Shown here in pieces: positions 35,005 through 46,026 of a stretch of DNA of 64,000 nt. The translations under genes and the position numbers were made by a program. The number at the start of each line of letters is the position of its first letter. The stretch's first letter is position 1. Source of the DNA: Lebetimonas sp. JH292 (GTDB taxonomy: Bacteria > Campylobacterota > Campylobacteria > Campylobacterales > Nautiliaceae); NCBI RefSeq assembly GCF_000523275.1, contig NZ_ATHQ01000001.1:381001-445000 (forward strand), read 5' to 3'. The notes beneath the pieces were generated by a model. That model made no database searches, had not been told where the DNA came from, and was given only the letters and a program-made list of their open reading frames with translations.

Positions 35005-36034
35005 TTATTCAGTTAATAATTCAACAACTCTCTTAGAACTGCCATATTTCAAAAGTTCCCTTAATTTTTTCGATTTTTTTTGAAATTCTTCTAAATTGCT
35101 TGTTTTATAATCTTTCAAAAGCTCATTAATATCAAATTTTTGAAGATATTCTTTATGAAACTCCCCTAAATTCTCTTTTTCAAAAATAATATTTGCTAAA
35201 CCTACATAATTTAGTTTAACAAACATTTTTGCAATTAAATATTCAATCTCCCTTGCTTTATACATTAAAACAAAAGGAGTTCCAATTATTGCCGCTTCAA
35301 GGGTTGCAGTCCCTGAGCAGATATATGCAAAATCACTTTTTAAAAGGGCTTCGTGGGTATCGAATACTATTTTAAAATCACTGACATCGCCGTAAATTTC
35401 ATTAATTTTGTTTTTATATACAGGATGAACCACCAAAATTTTGTTTTTATCAATTTTTTTCGCAAGTTCTCTAAAAACCGGCATAAGAGATTTTATTTCA
35501 CTTTTTCTGCTGCCTGGCAAAAAAGCAACATTCCCGTATTCTTTATTATCACGATATTTTTAATTTCATCGAGTAAAGGATTTCCTACATATATACCACT
35601 TTTCCATATCTCACGCTCAAATGGAAAAATATAAGCCTTTTTATCCACAAATCTATTTACCTCTTTAATTCTTCCTTTTTTCCAGGCCCACACCTTTGGC
35701 AGATTATAAAAAGTATGTCTATTTAAGGATATTTTTTTTTAATTGACTTTGCAAGTCTAAGGTTAAATGAAGGTGCATCGATTAGTAAAACCTTGTCTAC
35801 TTTTTCACTCATCTTTGTTAACTCTTCAATAGTATGTTTAGCCAATTTAATTTTAGGCAAAACATCAAAAAATCCCATTACATTGAATTCATTGCTGTCA
35901 ATTACTGGCTCTCCCAAACTTTTATCAAAAACACCTTCAATTTTACACTTTTCATTTTTAACTTTGCATTTTTTTAAAATTTCCTTTAAATGTAAATTTG
36001 CACTTGGCTCAATTGCGCTTGTCAGTATCTTCAT
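35005..36034 (-). pseudogene. lpxB: lpxB with two frameshifts
   Basis: Lipid-A-disaccharide synthase (glycosyltransferase family 19) in three frames: MKILTSAIEPSANLHLKEI...APSFNLRLAKSIKKK (36034-35740), LPKVWAWKKGRIKEVNR...GNPLLDEIKN (to about 35560) and FLPGSRKSEIKSLMPVF...AYICSGTATLEAAIIGTP...KRVVELLTE to 35005. The first break is at an A9 tract on the coding strand (T9 at 35732-35740); a tenth A would restore the frame. The second lies at about 35540-35565. Residues VKNEKCKIEGV near codons 26-36 are encoded by 7-bp-periodic repeat-like DNA. Since lipid A synthesis is normally essential, an assembly error or a reversible slip is as likely as true loss. Confidence 0.82.
35935..35976 (-). repeat. 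Suspected intragenic heptad repeat in lpxB
   Basis: Plus-strand reading CTTCAAT, TTTACAC, TTTTCAT, TTTTAAC, TTTGCAT, six 7-mers in phase. The stretch CACTTTTCATTTTTAACT is identical to one in the magIII insertion (22672-22689). In frame and without stops in lpxB. Confidence 0.55.
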
Positions 36035-36167
36035 CTTCAAATTCCACACTTGCCTGATTTATGTTTTTACTTTTTACATTCTTTTTTTCATTTTTTGCAT
36101 TTTCTTTTTTCTTTTCCATGACTTTTCCGTCAACCGTTTTTTTTCCAAAATATCTCGGCATACACAT
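36009..36167 (-). CDS. Small basic/acidic 52-residue protein before lpxB
   Basis: The frame MCMPRYFGKKTVDGKVMEKKKE...FEDEDTDKRN (52 residues) is preceded by AAGGAG and overlaps the lpxB start region by 26 bp. The MCMPRYFGKK start looks specific rather than random, with two possible metal ligands near the N terminus; the middle is low-complexity Lys/Asn/Glu. I do not recognise the family. Confidence 0.5.
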   Translation of the reverse strand: MCMPRYFGKKTVDGKVMEKKKENAKNEKKNVKSKNINQASVEFEDEDTDKRN

Positions 36168-36232
36168 CAAAACTCCTTAATCAATATGGATGTTTTTTAT
36201 TATTTAAATTTTACAACTTTAATTCTTTTTTA

Positions 36233-36319
36233 CTAACTTGCACCGTTTTTATATTTTTCAATAGCTTTTATTATATCATCTTTACTTATTTTCTTAATTT
36301 TCCATTTTTCCTTTTTCAT
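36233..36319 (-). CDS. Possible 28-residue ORF coupled to addA
   Basis: Its ATG overlaps the addA stop (ATGA), and the frame MKKEKWKIKKISKDDIIKAI... ends at a TAG (36233-36235). The first ten codons are in 7-bp-periodic DNA, while the second half (KDDIIKAIEKYKNGAS) looks like a folded helix. Could be a real small protein or the out-of-frame tail of AddA. Confidence 0.35.
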   Translation of the reverse strand: MKKEKWKIKKISKDDIIKAIEKYKNGAS

Positions 36320-38979
36320 TTTCCATTTTTATCCACCTCTCTAAATTCTTGCTCATCTACATAAAACAAATATCCTTTTGCTTTTTTGCCTGTAAGTTTT
36401 TCTACAACTTCCATATAATGCCTTACCTGGTTTAAATATCCGCTTTCATCTTTTGGTTTTGTGGATTTATAATCGATTATAACATACCCGTCTTTTTTTT
36501 CTATAAGCAAATCTATCCTTCCAAGCTGTTTTTCATAAATAAAAGGAATCTCTTTTTTGCCGTCTTCAAGCTGCGGTTTTGATTTTTTATAAAAATTTTT
36601 TACTTCATTTATATCGCAAAAATCACCGTAAATATTATTTACTGCTTCTATATCATCACATTCAAAAGAGTAATGAATCGCATTTCCTAAATAAATAGCT
36701 TCATAATCGTTTGGTTTGTATTCCTCCTCATCTACCTTTAATTCCTGTTTGCCGTAATTTTTTAAATTTATTTTAATAGGTTTTATCTCATTTTCATCTT
36801 TTTTATCAACTGAAGGAATAATTTCTCCTTTTTGAAATTTTTCAAGCTTAGTAATAAATGCCGATTTTTCATTTTTTTTGAGAATTATTAATAAATTTTT
36901 AGCTCTTGTAAATGCTACATATTCAACATTTTTTTTATCTTCAAGAGTCAATCTTCTTCATTTTGTTTTATAATTTATAGTTTGAATCTATAAATTCCCT
37001 ATTTGCAATTTTAAGTTTAATATCTTTTAATTTCGCATTTTCGTAATAAAACAGAATATTGCTTTTGTCACTGTTTTCTTTTGAGAGTCTGTCAAGCACT
37101 ATTACATTGTCAAATTCAAGCCCTTTGCTTTTATGAATGGTTATAACGGTAATCCCGTCAAATTCTTTATACGGAAGTTCGTCTTTGTAATTATCAATCT
37201 CACTCACAAAGTCCTCTAAAGTGTCATATTTCGAGGAGTGATATAATAGTTTTAAACTTGCTTCATCTCTCAAGTCATATTTATCCATAATTTTTTTTAT
37301 CATTTTAATCGGTCTGTCTTTATCTATTTTTATCACTTCATCGCTGTATTTTTTTCCTATTAGTGAAAGAAAATTTAATTTTTCTATTTTTTGGGTATTG
37401 TCATTTAAGTATTTCATAAGGGAAATTATTGCTTTTACACTGGGTTGTGAAATTATTTTTGCTTTTTTTGCGGTAACTACTCTTTTACCTTTATCTTCTA
37501 AAAATTCAGATAAAGCTAAAATATCGTCATTTGTATATACGAGTACCGCTATATCTTTGTCCTTTACCCCGTATTCATTTAAAAACTTTATTTTTTCATA
37601 TACGCCCTCAAACGCATCTTCCTTTGTGATTTCATCCACCTCCACATATCCCTTTTCATCTCTGTTTGCTTCTTCTCCCAAATTAAATTTGCTGTTTACA
37701 AAATCGACTATATTTTTTGCACTTCTGTAGTTTACTTTTAATTTTTCAACCTCAAGCCCGTTGGCTCTGTATCTTTTGGCAATCTCGCTAAAAAGCTCTT
37801 TTCTTCCGCCCCTGAACCTGTAAATGGCCTGTTTTATATCCCCCACATAAAAAAAACTTCTGTTTTCCGCTCTGCCAACCCCGCTTGCTATTTCATCCAC
37901 AAGCGGCTCAAATATTTCCCACTGCGCTGTTGATGTATCCTGAAATTCATCCATTAATATATGGTTTATTTTTGAATCAAGCCTAAAATACAAAAAATCT
38001 TTATCAACGGGATTTTCCCTTAAAAGAAAATATACCAAATGTTCAATATCTTTAAATGAAAGAATGTTTTCCTCTTTTTTGATTTTGAATTTTAAATTTT
38101 TGTATTTCTCATAAAAATAAAAGAGGTTTTTAAAAAAAATTTTTTCTTTTAAATTAAAATATTTATATTTTCTATTAATTTATTAAATTCATCATCCATC
38201 CAAGGTTCATAACATTTCTTAAATCTTTTCTAAACTTCCAATATCCAAAAAAGAAGGAATTGTTTTTACTTTTAACATTTCGTAAATATTTTTTCTAAAA
38301 AAATTAGTTACTTGTTTACACTCTTGTGTTGCTATAAATAAACTAATTTTTTAACTCTTCAATTTGTTTTAAAACCTCATCAATTATCCATTCTCCATTT
38401 TCACTTTTAACTCCTTGAAGTTCTTTGTCTTTTTCATACAAATCTTCAAAAAGATTTAATAATGAAGAAAATTTTTCCTCTTTTTTGGCTATATCGATTA
38501 ATAACTTAAATTCATCTGTTTTTAAATCTTTTAAAAATTCTTTAAAAATTATCTCCCTGTCAATATCTCCCACATCGAAATTACTTCTAAATCCGGCAAA
38601 AAAGCTGAATTTTCTTAAGATTTTATTTATAAACGAATCAATTGTCTGAATATTTACATCGTTTGTAAGAAATTTTTTAATTAAAATATCTGTCTTACTT
38701 AACAAATCGTTTTCATTTATTCCCAACTCGTTACATATCATTTCAATAATATTTTTTTTCTCTTTTCTTTTTTTCTTCTTTTAATTTATCATCACTTTTT
38801 TTAAGCAGGTTTAAAAACTTAACAATCCTCTCTTTCATTTCATTGGCGGCTTTGTTTGTAAAAGTAATGGCAATAATATTTACAGGATTATCTAAATTAA
38901 GAAGTGCAATATATCTGTTTGCAAGCCTAAATGTCTTACCGCTTCCCGCACTTGCTTCAACACTCAATAATTTTTTCAT
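36316..38979 (-). pseudogene. addA: addA-like UvrD/Rep-family helicase-nuclease, multiple frameshifts
   Basis: Pieces in order match an AddA/RecB-type helicase: [20 protein letters not shown] (Walker A) with [16 protein letters not shown] (motif Ia), then NIQTIDSFINKILRKF, then ILMDEFQDTSTAQW (motif II), FYVGDIKQAIYRFRGG (motif III), VEKLKVNYRSAKNIVDF (motif IV), ITVITIHKSKGLEFDNVIVLD (motif V), VEYVAFTRAKNLLIIL (motif VI) and a C-terminal nuclease VIIDYKSTKP. Frame changes occur near 38755 (T8 run), several times between 38040 and 38345, and near 36960. Paired with addB downstream in reading order. Either AddAB repair is lost here, or homopolymer errors break the assembled sequence. Confidence 0.85.
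38378..38412 (-). repeat. Suspected intragenic heptad repeat in addA
   Basis: On the plus strand the segment TCAATTATCCATTCTCCAT followed by TTTCACTTTTAACTCC runs in 7-mers. The first 19 bases match the magIII insertion (near 22618-22636) with a single difference. It encodes VKSENGEWIIDEV in frame. Confidence 0.55.
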
Positions 38980-38993
38980 TTCTTTTCCTTTCT

Positions 38994-39028
38994 TTCACCG
39001 TTGACCATTCACTATTCACCACTCACTT
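38994..39028 (-). repeat. Heptad array between addB and addA
   Basis: Plus-strand reading TTTCACC, GTTGACC, ATTCACT, ATTCACC, ACTCACT. Degenerate GTGAGTG-type units (on the minus strand) in the gap between the addB stop and the addA start. Confidence 0.8.
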
Positions 39029-39033
39029 TTATT

Positions 39034-41295
39034 TTAATCTCTCCCGCATGCAATTTTATAATCGCAGTATTTACAGATACTGAGTGCTTTTTTTGTTTTT
39101 TCTTTTCCGTTTTTATCTATATAAATAATGTCCTCGGCGGCTTTTATTTTTTTAGGAAGATTATTTAAAACCTTTTTCAGTTCTTCCATTTTCACAACAC
39201 CTTCAATTTTACCCGGTTTTTCGCTTCCCAAATCCCAAATGAGCGTTTTTATATTTTTATCTGGATAGTTTTGTTTGGCCCAGAGAAAATAAAACGTTGT
39301 TTGAAAATCATAAATATATTCTTCATTTTCCCCTGCCTTGGAAGAAGTTTTATAGTCTATTAAAATTATTTCATTTTCTTTATAATCAATTCTGTCCACC
39401 CTGCAAGCTAACTCTTTGCCTTCAAAAATAAATTTTTTTGTAACCTCTGTTTCGTTTTTTGAATATTTCATCTGATCAAAATCTATTTTGCAAAAAGTTT
39501 TAATATTATCTTCCCATTTTACCAATACGTCAAAAAGCAGTTTTTTATCGTTTATTCTTTTTGTAATTTCTTTCATTAAAATATCAAAATAATCTTTATC
39601 ATTTTCCATTTTTAACTTTTTATTTCTAACAATGTCGGCAACCGCTTCATGAAAAATATTTCCAAAAAACTTCTCTTCATCTTTTTCGTTAAATATTCCC
39701 AGTATTTTGGAAAAATAATATTTTTTCGGACATTCCACAAGATTTTTCAACTGAGTCGGATATAAAGGATATAATATTTCAAATTCATCTGAATATTTTG
39801 TAATTTCTTTTGGTTTGGAATATTTAAAGGCAATTTCCCTGTATTTTTCATCTCCGTTTTTTCCCAAAGAAAATCCAAGCTCATATAAAAACCTACTTGG
39901 CGATTTTTCTTCGTTTTTTACATAACTTATTGCCACTTTTTTTGCACTGTTTATTAATTGATAATAATAATGTTTTTGCAAATTTTCCCTGTCGTTTCTT
40001 GTGGGAAGTTTTGCCTGGCGTCTTATAAAAGTATTTAAAAACAGATCACTTTCACTGACTCTTGGCACAATATCTTCATTAAAATCCACTATAATCACCC
40101 CGTCAAATTTCATTCCTCTGCTCTCTAACACACCCATACAGGTAATTTTGCCGCTGTAAACATCATCAATCTTTAAATTTTTAAATCTCTCCAGTACAAA
40201 AAACAAAAAGTCTTTTTTATTTTCAAACATATTTTTAAACTTTTCAAGTTTGAAAAGTTCTTCGTCTATAATCTTTAATTCTTTATTGGCAGCGGTTTTT
40301 TTTATAAAATCACTCAGCTCTTTTTTTTCAAAAGCCTCAAGGTAATCTTTGCATTTTTTAAAAGCAATATCACTATTTGAAGTTATAAATTCATAAATTG
40401 ATTTTAATAATATATATAAATTGCTTTTTGTAAAACTCTCCCCCATTGCAAAATTGAGATTTTTATATTCATCAAACAGTTTCAAATATTCGCTGAATTC
40501 TTCATCAGGCAAAATTACTGCTATTTTTTCAGGTTCAATTCCCTCATTAACCATTTGAGAAATTTTTGCAAATACAAAATTCACCTGATTTAATCTTTCA
40601 GAAAAATAAGCAATTTCAATCTCAGGTGAATTGATTTTTTTATCCAGTTTTTGAAGTTTACTGTTATGAAAATCAAGTTTATAAATATAACCTTCAGGGG
40701 CTGCGATTTTTAATGATTTTTCAATCAGTATTTTATTGAATCTGTCTACACTGAAAGTAATTTCAACAGGAATTTTAATTTTTTCCAAAACTTTTAAATC
40801 AAACTTGCTAAGATAGCCGTCTAACACCATCTCAATTTTATCAATACCTTCAAGCAGGCCTTTGTTTATTCTAAAATCCTCAATTAAAAACTTATCTGTA
40901 TATCCGTCTTTTTCAATTAAATTTTTATAATTTTTTCTAATTTCCTTTAAAATTTCCAAATGTTCGGCATAATCTAAATAAACATCGCTTAAAATTACAT
41001 TATCAATATCCACATCTTCTAAAAACAGCTCGTTAAAAAAAGAAAAAATAAAACTGCTGTCATCAAAAAAATTTATAAATTCCCTGCTTATTCCGAGTTT
41101 TTCAATATCTACATTTTTAATTGCTTCAAAAAGATATTTTTTTCTTAAATCCTCATCAATGAATTTTCTACCCTCAACCACAACTATTTTACCTAAAAAT
41201 TCCCCTAACGTATAAAATTTATCCAGAAACTGATTATCCTTATCTTCAAGCCATTTTCTTATTTGACGCGAGGTTGTAAAAATCTTGAGGTTCAT
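39034..41295 (-). CDS. addB: AddB-like nuclease/inactivated helicase
   Basis: A 753-residue protein. The N-terminal and central part is a helicase-like fold without a clear Walker A (NLKIFTTSRQIRKWLED start; AVILPDEEFSEYL, MGVLESRGMKFDGVIIVDFNED, LNTFIRRQAKLPTRNDRENLQK). The C terminus is a PD-(D/E)XK nuclease (GNIFHEAVADIV, CRVDRIDYKENEIILIDYKTS) with a terminal cysteine set SICKYCDYKIACGRD typical for iron-sulfur AddB/Cas4-like nucleases. It is the AddB partner for double-strand break processing. The ATG at 41295 is preferred over the TTG before it. A short repeat-like stretch (39599-39628) encodes KKLKMENDK in frame. Confidence 0.85.
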   Translation of the reverse strand: MNLKIFTTSRQIRKWLEDKDNQFLDKFYTLGEFLGKIVVVEGRKFIDEDLRKKYLFEAIKNVDIEKLGISREFINFFDDSSFIFSFFNELFLEDVDIDNVILSDVYLDYAEHLEILKEIRKNYKNLIEKDGYTDKFLIEDFRINKGLLEGIDKIEMVLDGYLSKFDLKVLEKIKIPVEITFSVDRFNKILIEKSLKIAAPEGYIYKLDFHNSKLQKLDKKINSPEIEIAYFSERLNQVNFVFAKISQMVNEGIEPEKIAVILPDEEFSEYLKLFDEYKNLNFAMGESFTKSNLYILLKSIYEFITSNSDIAFKKCKDYLEAFEKKELSDFIKKTAANKELKIIDEELFKLEKFKNMFENKKDFLFFVLERFKNLKIDDVYSGKITCMGVLESRGMKFDGVIIVDFNEDIVPRVSESDLFLNTFIRRQAKLPTRNDRENLQKHYYYQLINSAKKVAISYVKNEEKSPSRFLYELGFSLGKNGDEKYREIAFKYSKPKEITKYSDEFEILYPLYPTQLKNLVECPKKYYFSKILGIFNEKDEEKFFGNIFHEAVADIVRNKKLKMENDKDYFDILMKEITKRINDKKLLFDVLVKWEDNIKTFCKIDFDQMKYSKNETEVTKKFIFEGKELACRVDRIDYKENEIILIDYKTSSKAGENEEYIYDFQTTFYFLWAKQNYPDKNIKTLIWDLGSEKPGKIEGVVKMEELKKVLNNLPKKIKAAEDIIYIDKNGKEKTKKALSICKYCDYKIACGRD

Positions 41296-41309
41296 CAATT
41301 GCCTTTATA

Positions 41310-42074
41310 TTAATAATTTCTTACAAAATCCAAAAGTTCCCTGTTTTTTCTAAATTTTCCCCCGAAATATTCCGTTGTAAATCCGTCCGCATCGCTTAGG
41401 GCCCCTCTTAAAAATTCACATGAATGTTTAATATTTTTTAGTTTTACATAAACATCCTCTGTTTTAGCCGTATCTGAAATTTCTTCATAAATTGCTTTTG
41501 TCAAATCTTCCTGAAGCCAGCCGCGCTGGGCAATAAACCTGACCACTCTTTGAAGTTTTGAAATTCCTAAAACATATTCTTTTGGAATGTAAGAAATTAT
41601 TACCTTTGCATTATTAAATTTTGTAGAAAACGGGGCAAAATGATGACTGCAGACCGCCGTTAAATCAACTTCTTTTATTATTGGATTTTCAAAATCAGAG
41701 CTTATTTCATTTGGAAATTTGGCAAGTCTGACGGGTTTATTGAATCTTCCGCCCATTAATTCCCTGTCGTCTTTTGTATCAGTTCCGCTCCACATTTTAA
41801 TGATTCTTCCTGCGGTCCCTATATTTCCCTCTTTTAAATTTTCAGCAACATTCGGGTCGTTCACATCGATTTTAAGTGCGTCAAAAACCTCTTTTAATTT
41901 TTCGGTTGCTATAAGTCTCATCAAATAATGAACATCATCATTCCACTCATCGTTAAAATCATACACATTTTCATTTATTTTAAATTTAGGGGTTTTATTG
42001 TATATTTCGAGAGCTTTTTCAAAAGGCGTGGATAAATTTTTCGATTCATAAATTTTTTTTATTTTACTAAACAA
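41310..42074 (-). CDS. folE: GTP cyclohydrolase I-family protein
   Basis: A 254-residue protein whose middle and C terminus show the GTP cyclohydrolase I fold: GNIGTAGRIIKMW, VCSHHFAPFST (zinc-binding Cys and His), VLGISKLQRVVRFIAQRGWLQEDLTKAI and HSCEFLRGALSDADGFTTEYFGG (second zinc Cys). It should open GTP to dihydroneopterin triphosphate for folate and 7-deazaguanine synthesis. Sequence details differ from E. coli FolE (CSHHF for CEHHF, and an altered ILR region), so substrate should not be taken for granted. TTG start with AAAGG upstream. Close upstream gene is mrp. Confidence 0.83.
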   Translation of the reverse strand: MFSKIKKIYESKNLSTPFEKALEIYNKTPKFKINENVYDFNDEWNDDVHYLMRLIATEKLKEVFDALKIDVNDPNVAENLKEGNIGTAGRIIKMWSGTDTKDDRELMGGRFNKPVRLAKFPNEISSDFENPIIKEVDLTAVCSHHFAPFSTKFNNAKVIISYIPKEYVLGISKLQRVVRFIAQRGWLQEDLTKAIYEEISDTAKTEDVYVKLKNIKHSCEFLRGALSDADGFTTEYFGGKFRKNRELLDFVRNY

Positions 42075-42123
42075 TTTTAAACCTTTTTTATAAATTTAAA
42101 AAGCCTTAAAAAGGCTAAAGAGT

Positions 42124-43239
42124 TTAATGCATACTGCAAGCACTTGGAGCTCCGTTTACTCCGTAAATTGGCTGAATCATTTCATTTCCGGCCATATCTT
42201 CCGCTAATACATAATCAATAAATTCAATTAATTCCTTTGCAGCTTTTTGAAATCTTTTTGCACTTTCACTCTCAGGCCTGTTAATAAGTATAGGTTTTCC
42301 CATATCCCCGCCTTCTCTTATTTCCGGCTCAATCGGAATCTGGCCTAAAACTTTGGTATCGTAATCTTTTGCAAGTTTTGCCGCAGCACCTTTTCCGAAA
42401 ATATCATATTCCATTCCACAGTTCGGACATATAAATCCGCTCATATTCTCAATTACCCCGGCAATTGGGATATGTAACTGTTTGAACATATCAAAACTTC
42501 TTTTTGCATCATCAACCGCCACTGTCTGAGGAGTGGTTACCGCTACACCTGCAGTTACAGGAACCTGTTGGGCCATAGTCATTTGGGCATCGCCAGTTCC
42601 TGGAGGCATATCAATTACCACTATGTCAAGCTCTCCCCATGCCACATCTTCCATAAACTGCTGAAGCGCCTTAACAAGCATTGCACCTCTCCACATTAAA
42701 GCCTTTCCTTCCGGAAGCAGATTTGCCATAGACATAAATTCTATTCCATATACATCGAAAGGTTTAACTTTATTTCCTATAACTTCCGGTTTTCTGTCCT
42801 GCATTCCGAGCATTCTTGCAACATTTGGACCGTAAATATCACCATCGAGTATTCCTACTTTTTTTCCTTCTTTAGCCAAAGCCAAAGCTAAATTTACAGA
42901 TGTGGTTGTTTTTCCCACACCTCCTTTTCCGGATGAAACCATTACAAAACTTTTGACGCTTGGCATTTTATTAACGCCCCTGCTTGATGTTTCTCTCGGT
43001 TTTTTAGGTCTTATTATCTGAGTAGTGGCTTCAACTCCCTCTTCTTTTAAAACCTCAACGGTTGCGTCGTTTAATTTTTGAGCAATTTCATCGTCGGTTG
43101 ATGGAATTTGATAAGTAATAATTGCTTTTTTATTATCATCACTCACTTCTATATCTTTTACAAATCCAAAATCCACAACCGATTTTTTAAAACCTGGATA
43201 CACCACTTTTTTTAAAGCTTCTTTAATTTTTTCTTTCAC
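42124..43239 (-). CDS. mrp: Iron-sulfur cluster carrier Mrp/ApbC (P-loop ATPase)
   Basis: A 371-residue protein with an N-terminal DUF59/MIP18-like domain (about 1-90) and a ParA-type ATPase (about 95-350): deviant Walker A SSGKGGVGKTTTSVNLALAL, DGDIYGPNVARMLG, VIDMPPGTGDAQMT. The CXXC in FICPNCGMEYDIFG binds the transferred Fe-S cluster. Cytoplasmic assembly factor. The C-terminal tail GAPSACSMH adds two Cys-His ligands that may be functional. It is near ispDF as in Campylobacter jejuni. Confidence 0.95.
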   Translation of the reverse strand: MKEKIKEALKKVVYPGFKKSVVDFGFVKDIEVSDDNKKAIITYQIPSTDDEIAQKLNDATVEVLKEEGVEATTQIIRPKKPRETSSRGVNKMPSVKSFVMVSSGKGGVGKTTTSVNLALALAKEGKKVGILDGDIYGPNVARMLGMQDRKPEVIGNKVKPFDVYGIEFMSMANLLPEGKALMWRGAMLVKALQQFMEDVAWGELDIVVIDMPPGTGDAQMTMAQQVPVTAGVAVTTPQTVAVDDAKRSFDMFKQLHIPIAGVIENMSGFICPNCGMEYDIFGKGAAAKLAKDYDTKVLGQIPIEPEIREGGDMGKPILINRPESESAKRFQKAAKELIEFIDYVLAEDMAGNEMIQPIYGVNGAPSACSMH

Positions 43240-43310
43240 TTCAACTCCTTAAATTATAATTTTTGATTGTTTATATTACTTTTTTTTAATTTTGTCAACC
43301 ATATTTTACT

Positions 43311-44730
<1,420 letters not shown>

Positions 44731-44771
44731 TTATTTTATTTTAAATACTTTTTACAAAAAAAACCTTAAAA

Positions 44772-44850
44772 TAAGCTTAATTTTTCAATTTTTCACTTGA
44801 AACTTGGCTACTTGGCTTCTTGGAACTCACCACTCACTACTCACCATTTA
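44772..44850. repeat. Drifting heptad block between thiC and ispDF
   Basis: Plus-strand 7-mers: CAATTTT, TCACTTG, AAACTTG, GCTACTT, GGCTTCT, TGGAACT, CACCACT, CACTACT, CACCATT. A run of at least 25 bases around 44775-44800 is identical to the block near 23015-23045. It lies between two divergent genes, and a possible -35 element (44848-44853) begins at its edge. Confidence 0.85.
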
Positions 44851-44876
44851 CCATTTGTAACATTTTTTTGTATAAT
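44848..44876 (+). promoter_or_regulatory. Possible sigma70 promoter for ispDF
   Basis: A perfect TATAAT at 44871-44876 has TTACCA (4 of 6 to consensus) 17 bp upstream at 44848-44853. The -35 lies at the end of the repeat block, which would therefore influence promoter strength. Confidence 0.45.
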
Positions 44877-44904
44877 TTCGTAACATATTTACAAAAGGAA
44901 ACAT

Positions 44905-46026
44905 TTGAGTGTTACTTTAATAATTTTAAGCGCAGGCAATTCCACAAGATTTAATTATACCGTAAAAAAACAGTGGATAAGAATTAATTCAAAACCCCTC
45001 TGGCTGTTTGTAGCTGAACGGTTAAACAGTTTTTATAATTTTAAAGACACGATTATTACGGCAAATCCTGATGAAATAAGGCTTTATAAAAAACTGAGCG
45101 ATTATAAAATAGTAAAAGGAGATAAAGAAAGACAGTTAAGCCTTCAAAACGCTTTAAAAGAAGTAAAAACACCTTATGTAATGGTTACGGATGTGGCAAG
45201 AGCGTGTATTCCAAAAGAAATTATTTTAAATTTAATAAAAAACAAAGAAAAAGCCGATTGTATAGTGCCTTTTTTAAAACCGGTGGACACTGTTGTATTT
45301 GAAAATAAAACAATTGACAGAAACAGCATAAAACTTATTCAAACACCTCAGCTAAGTGTTAGCGAAATTTTAAAAAAGGCGATTCAGTGTGATAAAATAT
45401 TCACAGACGAAAGAGCTTTGATAGAACATATAGGCGGAAAAATTTTATATATTGACGGAAGTGAAGAAAGCAGAAAAATCACATATTTTAAAGATTTAAA
45501 TCTTCCATGTCTAAAACCTCCAAAAAAAGTTTTTTTAACAGGAAACGGGTATGATACCCATAAATTTATAAAAAATAAAAAAATGCTGCTTGGAGGAATT
45601 CCGATAGACGTAGATTACGGATTAAAAGCCCACAGTGACGGTGATGTGGTAATACATTCGCTTATTGATGCACTCCTTGGGGCTGCCGGATATGGGGATA
45701 TCGGGGAATTTTTCCCGGACAATGATGAAAAATACAAAAACGCCTCTTCGGTTAATTTCTTAAAAGAAATAATTAAAATTTTAAATAAAACAGGTTTTGA
45801 AATTATAAATGCCGATATTTCCATCATAGCCGAAAAGCCGAAACTGCAAAATTATAAAACAAAAATAGCCAAAAATCTCTCAAAACTTTTAAGAGCGCCT
45901 GTAAACGTAAAAGCAACCACAAACGAAAAAATGGGATTTACCGGCAGAGGCGAAGGGATAGCCGTTATTTCTACAGCCACATTAACATATAAGGACTGGC
46001 ATGAAGATTACAATTGTGGAAAATGA
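44905..46026 (+). CDS. ispDF: Bifunctional IspD-IspF
   Basis: A 373-residue fusion for the MEP isoprenoid pathway. The N-terminal half (1 to about 205) is IspD, CDP-ME synthase, with LILSAGNSTRFNYTVKKQW (nucleotide loop) and VMVTDVARACIP. The C-terminal half (about 210-373) is IspF, MECDP synthase, with GNGYDTHKF, KAHSDGDVVIHSLIDALLGA and NEKMGFTGRGEGI. The fusion is common in Campylobacterota and alphaproteobacteria. The start is a TTG with AAAAGGAAA upstream; no ATG is available before the nucleotide loop. It overlaps the next gene by 26 bp. Confidence 0.93.
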   Translation: MSVTLIILSAGNSTRFNYTVKKQWIRINSKPLWLFVAERLNSFYNFKDTIITANPDEIRLYKKLSDYKIVKGDKERQLSLQNALKEVKTPYVMVTDVARACIPKEIILNLIKNKEKADCIVPFLKPVDTVVFENKTIDRNSIKLIQTPQLSVSEILKKAIQCDKIFTDERALIEHIGGKILYIDGSEESRKITYFKDLNLPCLKPPKKVFLTGNGYDTHKFIKNKKMLLGGIPIDVDYGLKAHSDGDVVIHSLIDALLGAAGYGDIGEFFPDNDEKYKNASSVNFLKEIIKILNKTGFEIINADISIIAEKPKLQNYKTKIAKNLSKLLRAPVNVKATTNEKMGFTGRGEGIAVISTATLTYKDWHEDYNCGK

